The position numbers and the translations under genes were made by a program. Shown here one piece after another: positions 1-5,949 of a DNA stretch of 6,540 nt. The DNA comes from Clostridia bacterium. Lineage in GTDB: Bacteria; Bacillota_A; Clostridia; Oscillospirales; SIG627. Positions within the stretch are counted from its first letter, which is position 1. Every line of letters begins with the position of its first letter. The stretch spans positions 1-6,540 of the forward strand of contig JAFVYT010000234.1 of assembly GCA_017508505.1 (NCBI GenBank). The letters run 5' to 3'. Under the pieces are notes generated by a model. It was not told where the DNA came from, made no database searches, and worked only from the letters and a program-made list of their open reading frames with translations.

Positions 1-188
1 ATAATGAGAGCGTAGCGAATTCAATCGGCGCTTACCTTAAGGGATTGATAAAAGCGCCGATATAATGAGAGCGTAGCGAATTCAATCGGCGCTTACCTTA
101 AGGGATTGATAAAAGCGCCGATATAATGAGAGCGTAGCGAATTCAATCGTTGCCTACTTTAAAAAACTGATAAGGGCAACGATATAAT
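1..188. repeat. Tandem 61-bp repeat array with a covarying hairpin in every unit
   Basis: Three units lie head to tail at 1-61, 62-122 and 123-183, followed by the first five bases of a fourth (184-188). Units 1 and 2 are identical. Unit 3 matches them exactly over its first 27 bases, then differs at 12 of 34 positions. Each unit ends in an inverted repeat: ATCGGCGCTT pairs with AAGCGCCGAT in units 1 and 2 (24-33 with 52-61; 85-94 with 113-122), and ATCGTTGCC pairs with GGCAACGAT in unit 3 (146-154 with 175-183). Three base pairs differ between the two versions and all three are compensated on the opposite arm. The loop is about 18-20 bases and contains the palindrome CCTTAAGG in units 1 and 2. 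The array may continue to the left of the window. Its function is unknown; it could be a DNA- or RNA-level hairpin element, or duplicated gene 3' ends. Confidence 0.93.
183..188 (+). promoter_or_regulatory. Possible -10 element (TATAAT) before the small membrane protein gene
   Basis: A perfect TATAAT is created where the third repeat ends, and identical hexamers occur at the two other unit junctions (61-66 and 122-127). Only the copy at 183-188 sits just upstream of a gene. No convincing -35 hexamer is seen 16-18 bases upstream (the sequence there is A-rich), and the nearest TTGACA-like word, CTGATA at 167-172, is only 10 bases away. A start about seven bases downstream would leave a leader of roughly 16 bases that still includes the ribosome binding site. 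The match could be chance in AT-rich DNA. Confidence 0.22.
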
Positions 189-210
189 ACACCCAAAGGA
201 CGGTGATGAA

Positions 211-612
211 ATGAAGAAAGCAAAAAAATATATTTATCCACTATTTTTTTCTATTGGGTTTCTGGTTTCTTGGACGGCACTTGTAGGAATAATCAATGCA
301 ACCTCCAGCGGGGACGGATATGGCGGTCTTGGTTTGGGACTGTTGATCCTATTTGTATGGCTTATACTTGCATTACCAATTTACTGCATAAGGTATAGTA
401 AAATAATTGTTGATGAAAAACTGAAATTTCTGTTTTCTACCTATAATTCTTTGCTGATTATAGTGCTTCATATTTTACCTTTTAACTTACAAGGCGAAAC
501 AACAATTATTGTGCTCTTTATACTTTGGGTGTTGTTTTGGAATTTTGTTCCGTTGATTTCTCGATTAATTTCTCGCAAATATAAAGAAAAAGATATCGGA
601 AAAGAAATATGA
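211..612 (+). CDS. Small four-helix integral membrane protein, function unknown
   Basis: This encodes 133 residues from an ATG with AAAGGA at 195-200 (10 bases upstream) and a GGTGATG stretch closer in. The protein starts with a lysine-rich cytosolic-type leader (MKKAKKY). Four hydrophobic segments follow, at about residues 8-30, 40-61, 78-95 and 97-118, with a basic, charged C-terminal tail (RKYKEKD). A glycine-rich linker (about 33-44, including GDGYGGLGLGLG) separates the first two helices. I do not recognise a family and see no catalytic motif. Its codons are AT-rich, unlike the polysaccharide genes on the other strand, which suggests a separate origin. The repeat array lies directly upstream. 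It could be an accessory membrane protein such as an immunity or transporter-associated factor, but nothing in the sequence decides this. Confidence 0.75.
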   Translation: MKKAKKYIYPLFFSIGFLVSWTALVGIINATSSGDGYGGLGLGLLILFVWLILALPIYCIRYSKIIVDEKLKFLFSTYNSLLIIVLHILPFNLQGETTIIVLFILWVLFWNFVPLISRLISRKYKEKDIGKEI

Positions 613-861
613 ATTTATTGTAATGAAAATCAGGTTTTATGACCGGTTCTTTTCCAATGATATTCGTTCCTCGTCGGTACGGATGATACACCTTCGATAT
701 GATATCCGCCTGCGGCAGATTCCAAGTGGCACTGCGTGTTGATTTCATGCAAGGCTTCGCCTTGATTGGGAACGAAAGGATCAAATGATGAGCGCAAACG
801 GTCTTTTGAACTATTCGGAAGAGCTTGCAACAGGCATATTACAATCGAAAACAAGATCAAC
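613..861. other. Non-coding or degraded intergenic segment with small hairpins
   Basis: No gene of convincing length lies here on either strand. The segment contains short inverted repeats: CAAGGC-TTC-GCCTTG at 750-764 and CCGC-CT-GCGG at 706-715. Open frames on the minus strand (to 863 and 784) lack a clear ribosome binding site and resemble no family I can name. The hairpin-rich middle (about 640-785) has the look of a dispersed intergenic repeat or the remnant of a mobile element, an impression that only a genome-wide search could confirm. Confidence 0.45.
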
Positions 862-877
862 AAAAACCAAGCCGTGA
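788..877 (+). CDS. Possible 29-residue small protein, or tail of a decayed gene
   Basis: ATG codons at 785 and 788 are preceded by AAAGGA at 775-780, giving a good seven-base spacing to the second one. The frame reads 29 codons, beginning MSANGLLNYSEELATG and ending in a basic tail (KTRSTKTKP) with a TGA at 875-877. That stop lies inside the first arm of the terminator hairpin. The same frame is open back to 743, so this might instead be the end of a truncated gene. A ribosome binding site plus a polar, helical-looking peptide next to a terminator is suggestive, but so short an ORF is easily found by chance. Confidence 0.22.
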   Translation: MSANGLLNYSEELATGILQSKTRSTKTKP

Positions 878-898
878 AAATTCACGGCTTGGTTTTTT
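862..898. terminator. Bidirectional intrinsic terminator between convergent units
   Basis: A perfect 12-bp stem, CCAAGCCGTGAA (867-878) with TTCACGGCTTGG (881-892), has a two-base AA loop (larger if the closing A-T pairs open). It is flanked by AAAAA at 862-866 and TTTTTT at 893-898. Read on the + strand it gives a GC-rich stem followed by six U; on the minus strand it gives the same stem followed by five U. On the minus strand it lies 17 bases after the oxidoreductase stop codon, so it closes the polysaccharide operon. It can also stop + strand transcription from the membrane protein gene. Confidence 0.93.
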
Positions 899-915
899 CT
901 ATATCGGAAGGGGGG

Positions 916-2211
916 TTATTCGATCTCGGAATAGATTTCCCTCTCGAAGTCCTGCGTGGAAACCACGGTGGAGCTCCGTCTCGCCTTCTCTGCGGCAAAG
1001 CCGATGAGATGGTTGGAAACGGAAACGTGGATATCGGCGGCACGGTTGCCCTCGTAATGGCCGCTCATATACTGGTACAATTCACGGATGATCCCTCGGT
1101 CACCGCCTCCGTGGCCGCCGTCGATGCTCTCCTGCGTCTCGGAAACAGGGAAGGTATGAACCTCCTTTTCCCCGATGAGGCGCACGGTGATCTCTGTGTC
1201 CTTCATATGGGCAAAAAGCTCACCCTTGGTACCGTAAACACGGATGTAGCGGCCTCCCTGATTGAAGGGGTTCAGGGTAAAGGAGGCGGTCACGCCACCC
1301 TCAAACTCCATAATCACCACCTGATGGTCCACCACGTCGTTGTCCATCTGATACACACAGCGACCGTAATCGGTCTCGCGCAGCGCCTTCATAACCTCCT
1401 CGTCCGTGGGGGTATATTCCTTGGAAATGCCGCGGGTAATGATGCGGCGACGGGAATTCTGCTTCCAGTCGTGGTAATGACGGATGCAGTTATAGGGACA
1501 GGTATCTCCCACGGGGCAGGTGCCGTCGGTACAGCGCTCGGGTGCCCCCTCGGGAGCGTTTTCGCGAACAAAATGCGTCAGTGAGCCAAAGGAGGAAACC
1601 TTTTGACAACGCGTTCCCAAAAGCCACTGGACGATGTCCAGATCGTGACAGCTCTTGGCCAAAAGCAGCGGCGAGGAGTCCTCCTCCCGATGCCAATTCC
1701 CCCGCACGTAGCTATGGCTGAAGTGAACGCCCTCAATGGCCTCCACCAGATCCACGGAAACGACCTTGCCCAAAATTCCCGAATCCAGCAGGCTCTTGAC
1801 CTTCCCGTAGAAGGGGGTATAGCGCAAAACGTGACAAACGAGAATGCGAGTTCCCTTTTTCTTCGCGGCGGCGGCAATCTCCGCACACTCCTGCGCCGTG
1901 GGTGCCACGGGCTTTTCCAACAGGATGTCGTAGCCCTTTTCAATGGCCATCAGCGCCGCCTCGTAATGCATGGAGTCCACCGTGGCAATCACTGCCACGT
2001 CAGCCATTTTATCCTGCTCCAGCACCTCGCGCCAATGGGAGAAGCACGCCTCCTCCGGCACGCCGAAGCGCTCATGAAAATGCTTCCTTCTCGCCTCCTC
2101 GGGATCGGCCATCCCCACGATGCGATAGCATTCGGGGGCCTCGTTCATATGGGTGGCGTAGCGGGTACCGCGGCTGCCCGCACCCAGAATCACAACGGAA
2201 ATTGGTTTCAT
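916..2211 (-). CDS. Gfo/Idh/MocA family NAD(P)-dependent oxidoreductase
   Basis: The protein has 431 residues from the inner ATG at 2211, or 441 from an equivalent ATG at 2241. The N-terminal Rossmann fold carries GAGSRG at residues 10-15 (GxGxxG, dinucleotide binding), and the family's EKP signature is at 99-101, its lysine being the usual catalytic or cofactor-contacting residue. A CHDLDIVQWL segment at 188-197 holds the His/Asp residues typical of the active site. A cysteine group (C227, C232, C238, C242) lies in the C-terminal domain. The family oxidises or reduces sugars, inositols and nucleotide sugars; the substrate cannot be read from sequence. As last gene of the operon, with a terminator 17 bases beyond its stop, it could prepare or modify a sugar of the polymer, though a separate catabolic role is possible. 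The inner ATG is preferred because MKPISVVILGAG begins the first beta strand directly. Confidence 0.92.
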   Translation of the reverse strand: MKPISVVILGAGSRGTRYATHMNEAPECYRIVGMADPEEARRKHFHERFGVPEEACFSHWREVLEQDKMADVAVIATVDSMHYEAALMAIEKGYDILLEKPVAPTAQECAEIAAAAKKKGTRILVCHVLRYTPFYGKVKSLLDSGILGKVVSVDLVEAIEGVHFSHSYVRGNWHREEDSSPLLLAKSCHDLDIVQWLLGTRCQKVSSFGSLTHFVRENAPEGAPERCTDGTCPVGDTCPYNCIRHYHDWKQNSRRRIITRGISKEYTPTDEEVMKALRETDYGRCVYQMDNDVVDHQVVIMEFEGGVTASFTLNPFNQGGRYIRVYGTKGELFAHMKDTEITVRLIGEKEVHTFPVSETQESIDGGHGGGDRGIIRELYQYMSGHYEGNRAADIHVSVSNHLIGFAAEKARRSSTVVSTQDFEREIYSEIE

Positions 2212-2259
2212 CGTAACACTCCTTTCCAAAATTGGTTTCATCGTAACACTCCTTTCCAA
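2199..2259. repeat. In-frame 30-bp tandem duplication of ribosome binding site and start codon
   Basis: The 31 bases at 2199-2229 recur exactly at 2229-2259 (period 30, sharing one base). On the minus strand each copy carries AAAGGAG, a seven-base spacer, ATG and the codons for MKPI. Because 30 is a multiple of three, the two starts (2241 and 2211) are in the same frame. Initiation at the outer one only adds ten residues, MKPILERSVT. This is a recent-looking duplication, since the copies have not diverged. Confidence 0.95.
2219..2255 (-). promoter_or_regulatory. Two identical ribosome binding sites for the oxidoreductase
   Basis: AAAGGAG occurs on the minus strand at 2255-2249 and again at 2225-2219. 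Each is seven bases from its own ATG (2241 and 2211). Both match the anti-Shine-Dalgarno consensus equally well, so strength does not decide the start. The outer site lies in the short gap after the upstream gene's stop (2263); the inner one lies within the coding sequence of the longer form. Confidence 0.85.
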
Positions 2260-2262
2260 TAA

Positions 2263-3681
2263 TCAAGCCTCGCTTTTCACCTCGTCCGAGGCGGACGCAG
2301 TTTCTTTTTTCTCCGCAAGCTTTTGCTCCAGAGTGGCGTAAAGCTTCACAATGGCAATGGCAAGATAGATGCTCACGGCAGGAGCCACCAAAACGTGCCC
2401 CGCAAGGAAGGCACAGCCCAGAGCAATCAGGATGGAATAAATAGAGGCGACGGCCTCCTGCAGCTCGAAGAAGCGCTTCCAAAGACGGAAAAGACGCTTC
2501 AGGCAGATAACGGCAAAATACAAAATCGGAGCAAGGAAGATGAGCGTTCCCACAATGCCGTGGTTGATCACCAAGGCAAGAAAGTCCATCTCGATCAGAT
2601 AATCGAAGAGCTCTCCGTCCGGCAGGCGGAAGGTGTAGCCCATTCCGAAGAGAATCTGGGACAAGGGTGCGTTGATATATCCGAGGAAGGCAGGCGCGAT
2701 CATCACAAGACGATTGCTCAGGAGCCAATTGGCCACCAAAAAGATCTTATATCCGAGGCCGTCCTCGTTCCATTCGGCGCCGCTCTCTTCCAGAACGTCG
2801 TCCGGATCGGTATCCTCCTCATCGTCCTCCAATTTATCGGAAACGTTGGTGTCGTAGTGATACCCCGTCAGGGCATCTCCGTTGACCTTCACGGGGGAGC
2901 CGAGCCGGAACAGGATCAAAACGGCGCACAGCACCGCCAAAAGCTGCAGAAAAAGCCCTGCGTCCGCACGCGTTTTTTTCAGGCACGCCTTGACCCCGAA
3001 GAAGACCAGCAGCACCGCCACCGCACCGAGGCAGGCAAGGAAGGGCACCTTCGTGCCGATGTAGCAGGCGGCAAAGGCCGTCAGAAAGCCCACGGAGAGC
3101 TTGATCCACCACTGCTTTGTTCCCGCCGCGTAAAGAAGGGCAAAGGCCGCCAGAACGGAAACGATGGCGCCGACCTCGTTTCCTGCGTAAAACCACCCGC
3201 AATAGCCCTTGGCGTATTCGTAGGTGACAAAGCTCGTACCCGTCAGGGCAGAAACGAAGATGCTGGCGGTGTACTCCAGAAAGACCACGCAAAGCAGCTT
3301 GTTTTTCACCTCAAAGCCATACTTTTTATAGAGAGCGTAGAAAAAGAGGAGCACGAAGACAAAATAGAACATTTTGAAAAACATTTTTCCGTTTTCCACC
3401 ACCGTGCCGAAGCCGTAAGCCGCGGCATTCATGCCCACGCTGAGCACGCCGTAGAGTGCCGTGACCAAAAATGCGCCGCAAAGCAGCTTTTTCTGTGCAC
3501 CGTCGTAGAAGAAGAAAAGCCAGACCCCCGCCAAGCCGAGGAAGAGGATGCGGCAAATCATCCCCACCGTCAGGGGAGTATCCACAAAACGCACGGTCAA
3601 AGAAGTCAGAAAGTCCAGAACGGGCTGCAGGAGCACAAACCATTCCAGGAACAAAATCAATCGCTTTTCTGTCGTTTTCAT
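2263..3681 (-). CDS. Wzy / O-antigen-ligase-like polytopic membrane protein (polymerase)
   Basis: The 472-residue protein has about ten to twelve hydrophobic segments across 8-450. Proteins of the O-antigen ligase/polymerase family join lipid-linked repeat units, or transfer them to an acceptor, on the outer face of the membrane. Features fitting this group are the GNEVGAI segment at 167-173, the IGTK motif at 208-211, and a long extracytoplasmic loop (about 262-310) followed by LFGMGYTF at 344-351. The loop is unusually acidic: 15 of residues 281-307 are Asp or Glu. The C-terminus (452-472) is charged and cytosolic. Position after a glycosyltransferase and in the same operon as a flippase supports polymerase over ligase, but sequence alone cannot separate the two. 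The ATG at 3681 follows a weak AAGGGA site about nine bases away; the gap to the upstream gene is 40 bases. Confidence 0.82.
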   Translation of the reverse strand: MKTTEKRLILFLEWFVLLQPVLDFLTSLTVRFVDTPLTVGMICRILFLGLAGVWLFFFYDGAQKKLLCGAFLVTALYGVLSVGMNAAAYGFGTVVENGKMFFKMFYFVFVLLFFYALYKKYGFEVKNKLLCVVFLEYTASIFVSALTGTSFVTYEYAKGYCGWFYAGNEVGAIVSVLAAFALLYAAGTKQWWIKLSVGFLTAFAACYIGTKVPFLACLGAVAVLLVFFGVKACLKKTRADAGLFLQLLAVLCAVLILFRLGSPVKVNGDALTGYHYDTNVSDKLEDDEEDTDPDDVLEESGAEWNEDGLGYKIFLVANWLLSNRLVMIAPAFLGYINAPLSQILFGMGYTFRLPDGELFDYLIEMDFLALVINHGIVGTLIFLAPILYFAVICLKRLFRLWKRFFELQEAVASIYSILIALGCAFLAGHVLVAPAVSIYLAIAIVKLYATLEQKLAEKKETASASDEVKSEA

Positions 3682-3721
3682 TTAAAGAATCCCTTTTTTT
3701 CCGTATTGAAATCCCGAGCTT

Positions 3722-4786
3722 TCAAGCCTTTTCGACCAAGGCCCTCAGGGCCGCTCGGATCCCGTCGTTGTACGCCGTCAGAGAATCGGGGGTCTTTTCC
3801 CCCTTCTGCACACCGAGGAGGGCCTCCTTTACGTCGTCGCATCCCGAAAGACCCGGGTTATACTGCTCCAGACGCTTTGGGAAAATGAGCGGGAGTCCCA
3901 GAGCGCGTGCCTCCCAAAGCACCATTCCCTGTCCCTCGTAACGGGAGGTCAGGCAAAAGGCGTCCATCTGCCGTTCCACGGGGAAGGGATTGGGCAGGTT
4001 TCCGAGGAAGCAAACGGCCTTCTCCAGCCCAAGACTGCGGACCTTTTCCTGAAGGGAGGAACGGTCGGGCCCGTCCCCGATCAGATAGAGGAAGAGCTCC
4101 TCTCTTTTTTGATGGGCAAGGGCAAAATCCTCCAAAAGCAAATCATACCCCTTCTGGTGACAGAGTCTGCCCACGCTCACCAGATTGACCCGCTCCGGAG
4201 AAACCGAAACGGAGGTCTCCTCCTTGCTTTTTTCCAGAATCGACTCGGCGTCGATGAGATTTTGAATCACGGTGACAGGCTTTTCTCGCATCCCCGTTTC
4301 CCGACGGAAGGAGGGGACAATCCCGGGAGATACCGCCGCAAAGGCGTCAAAGTGCTTGTATTTTCCCTTCATGATCCGAAAGAGCAGATCGTACTTTTTT
4401 TCCTCCTTGCGCTTGATGCCCACGTCGTTGTGGATCCACATCACGCGCTTTTTGGCCTTGACCCCCAGGGCACCCATAGCCGTGGCGTTCTGATAGCTGT
4501 CGAAATCCACCGCCAATTCGTACTCGGTCTCGGGCAGAGGCAGAGCTCCGGCAAAAAGGCGGCGCACAAGGCCGAAGGGAAGGAGCTTGCACCAGCCGGG
4601 AAAGGGCTTTAAGTAGTGCAGGTGCACCCGGTTCCCCATTCCCGAAAGATCGAAAAAGGTCTCGCGGTCAAAGAGAAACACGTCGGTTTCGTAATCCTTC
4701 AGCGCGTCATCCACCAAAAGGTTGGCAAGGGATTTCTGGATCCCGCCCACCCTCAGATTGTCGGAGAAGATTGCAATTCTTTTCAC
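3722..4786 (-). CDS. GT4-family (GT-B fold) glycosyltransferase
   Basis: The protein has 354 residues if started at GTG 4786. It is a retaining, nucleotide-sugar-dependent glycosyltransferase expected at the cytosolic membrane face, adding one sugar to a lipid-linked repeat unit. The acceptor domain begins KRIAIFSDNLRVGGIQKSL, with the glycine-rich GGIQKSL at 14-20 typical of this group. The donor domain shows SVGRLCHQKGYDLLL at 204-218, IGDGP at 236-240, and YEGQGMVLWEA at 283-293, which contains the E-x7-E pair (E284, E292). GTG is preferred because AAAGGAAAAGGG precedes it and the first beta strand follows at once. An ATG at 4837 would add 17 polar, lysine-rich residues and overlap the upstream gene by 25 bases. 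With GTG the gap is 26 bases. Donor and acceptor sugars cannot be deduced. Confidence 0.9.
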   Translation of the reverse strand: MKRIAIFSDNLRVGGIQKSLANLLVDDALKDYETDVFLFDRETFFDLSGMGNRVHLHYLKPFPGWCKLLPFGLVRRLFAGALPLPETEYELAVDFDSYQNATAMGALGVKAKKRVMWIHNDVGIKRKEEKKYDLLFRIMKGKYKHFDAFAAVSPGIVPSFRRETGMREKPVTVIQNLIDAESILEKSKEETSVSVSPERVNLVSVGRLCHQKGYDLLLEDFALAHQKREELFLYLIGDGPDRSSLQEKVRSLGLEKAVCFLGNLPNPFPVERQMDAFCLTSRYEGQGMVLWEARALGLPLIFPKRLEQYNPGLSGCDDVKEALLGVQKGEKTPDSLTAYNDGIRAALRALVEKA

Positions 4787-4812
4787 GCCGCCCTTTTCCT
4801 TTCCTGTTGTTT

Positions 4813-5949
4813 TCAGCCGAGCCTTTCGGCGATCCACGCCGCCGCACGCTCGGAGGCCTTGCCGTCCTCACAGAAGGCAAGACGGGTGTAAAATTCGTTT
4901 CGCTTTTCCTCGTAGTCCTTCACGTCGAGGGCCTCGACCATACGGAGGAAGTCCCCGTTCGTTTCCGCATAGGGAAAGGGGATCTCATCGTAGGAGAAAT
5001 AGAAGTTGCGATCCCGCATATAATCCTCCAGATCCAGCGCCAGCCGCAAGCAAAGCTTTCCTGAGATGGCAAAGTCGAACATGGAGGAGGAGTAGTCGGT
5101 AATGAGCACGTCCGAGCCCACCAAAAGCTCCTGCATATCGGGGTAAAGGGTCGCATCCGCGATGCGTTCCCCATCGTAGGAGAAGAGGGCGGCGGATTGA
5201 TGGGCCACGTTGGGATGCAGACGGATCAGAACCGTCCACGTCCCGCCGAAGCGCTTTTCCAGAGTCTCGGAAAGGCCCGCGGCATCCAGCCGATAGGCCT
5301 CCACGGAATGATCCGCACGGAAGGTGGGAGCGTACAGAACGAGCCTTCTGTCCTCGGGCAGGCCGAAGGCGGTGCGCACCTTCCTTTCCACCGCAGGGTC
5401 AGGGGCGGCAAACACGTCGTTGCGGGGAGAGCCGAACTCGGCGATCTCGCCCTCATACCAGAAGCAGTCCCGCAAAACTCTCGTCTCGAAGGCGGAGTTG
5501 GACAGGAGCAGATCCGTAAAGCCCGAATCCCGACGGGCGCCTCTTTCATAATCCGCAGGAAGGGACGCCACTGCGTCCTTTTCGATCTTTTTCAAAGGAA
5601 AGCCGTGCCAGGTTTGCAGATAATACTGTCCCTTTTTCTTAAACCGCTCGTACTTTCTGCAGTTGTCCACCCAGACCCGCGCCTCGGAAAGGGCAAAGAT
5701 CCGCTTGGGGGAGTCGTAGGGAACGGGAGTGATATAATCCGGAAGGCTTGCGGCCTCCTTCTCGTTTTTCACAAGCCAAAATAGCTTGGCCTCGGGGCAA
5801 GCTTCGTGCAGAGCCTCGGCGATGGCCTTGGGATTGTCGGAAAAGCCGCGACCGTAGTAGCTGCTGAACACGACCTTGTTTTTCTTCACGGGCAGAAAGA
5901 GCCCCAGAACGGAGCAGCCCGCCAGATAAAGCTTTCGGATAAGACCCAT
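4813..5949 (-). CDS. CDP-glycerol glycerophosphotransferase family protein (TagB/TagF-like)
   Basis: The protein has 378 residues, a normal length for a single-domain member. The family moves glycerol phosphate (or a related polyol phosphate) from a CDP-alcohol to a membrane-linked glycan, as in teichoic acid priming and elongation or capsule decoration. Signatures in order are FSSYYGRGFSDNPKAI (28-43), TWHGFPLKK (113-121, holding a conserved histidine), GSPRND (173-178), LYAPTFR (205-211), RLHPN (243-247, second conserved histidine), ITDYSSSMFDFA (283-294) and EDGKAS (361-366). The hydrophobic, basic N-terminus (1-25) suits peripheral membrane attachment. The ATG is immediately next to the flippase stop, with AAAGGAG six bases upstream inside the flippase gene, so the two are probably translationally coupled. 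Whether it primes (TagB), polymerises (TagF) or decorates cannot be told; a lone short copy favours adding one group. Confidence 0.92.
   Translation of the reverse strand: MGLIRKLYLAGCSVLGLFLPVKKNKVVFSSYYGRGFSDNPKAIAEALHEACPEAKLFWLVKNEKEAASLPDYITPVPYDSPKRIFALSEARVWVDNCRKYERFKKKGQYYLQTWHGFPLKKIEKDAVASLPADYERGARRDSGFTDLLLSNSAFETRVLRDCFWYEGEIAEFGSPRNDVFAAPDPAVERKVRTAFGLPEDRRLVLYAPTFRADHSVEAYRLDAAGLSETLEKRFGGTWTVLIRLHPNVAHQSAALFSYDGERIADATLYPDMQELLVGSDVLITDYSSSMFDFAISGKLCLRLALDLEDYMRDRNFYFSYDEIPFPYAETNGDFLRMVEALDVKDYEEKRNEFYTRLAFCEDGKASERAAAWIAERLG

Noticed and set aside
1..183. Integron attC sites
   Set aside because: There are no gene cassettes between units, no conserved core-site sequences that I can recognise, and the units are nearly identical and adjacent.
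1..188. CRISPR array
   Set aside because: The units are directly adjacent with no unique spacers between them, and 61 bp is too long for CRISPR repeats.
1..612. Type III toxin-antitoxin locus (tandem RNA repeats before a toxin gene)
   Set aside because: The layout is similar, but type III toxins are soluble endoribonucleases of about 150-170 residues. The ORF here is a four-helix membrane protein, and no terminator lies between the array and the gene.
630..863. 77-codon minus-strand frame after the operon
   Set aside because: It begins inside the terminator region with no ribosome binding site, and shows no family signature.
766..1584. Long + strand reading frame of 272 codons
   Set aside because: It lies antisense to the clearly recognisable oxidoreductase and crosses the terminator. 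Its sequence resembles no protein family.
2242..2259. TTG start at 2259 for the oxidoreductase
   Set aside because: The TTG overlaps the ribosome binding site region itself and would leave no upstream signal in the short gap after the previous gene. Two ATGs with ideal spacing lie downstream.
2323..3888. Long + strand reading frame of 521 codons
   Set aside because: It is antisense to the polymerase-like and glycosyltransferase genes, lacks membrane or catalytic motifs, and is explained by GC-biased codon use on the coding strand.
4787..4837. Upstream ATG start for the GT4 gene
   Set aside because: It would overlap the upstream gene by 25 bases and add a polar, lysine-rich stretch before the first beta strand. 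The GTG at 4786 has a purine-rich site just upstream and fits the family's start.
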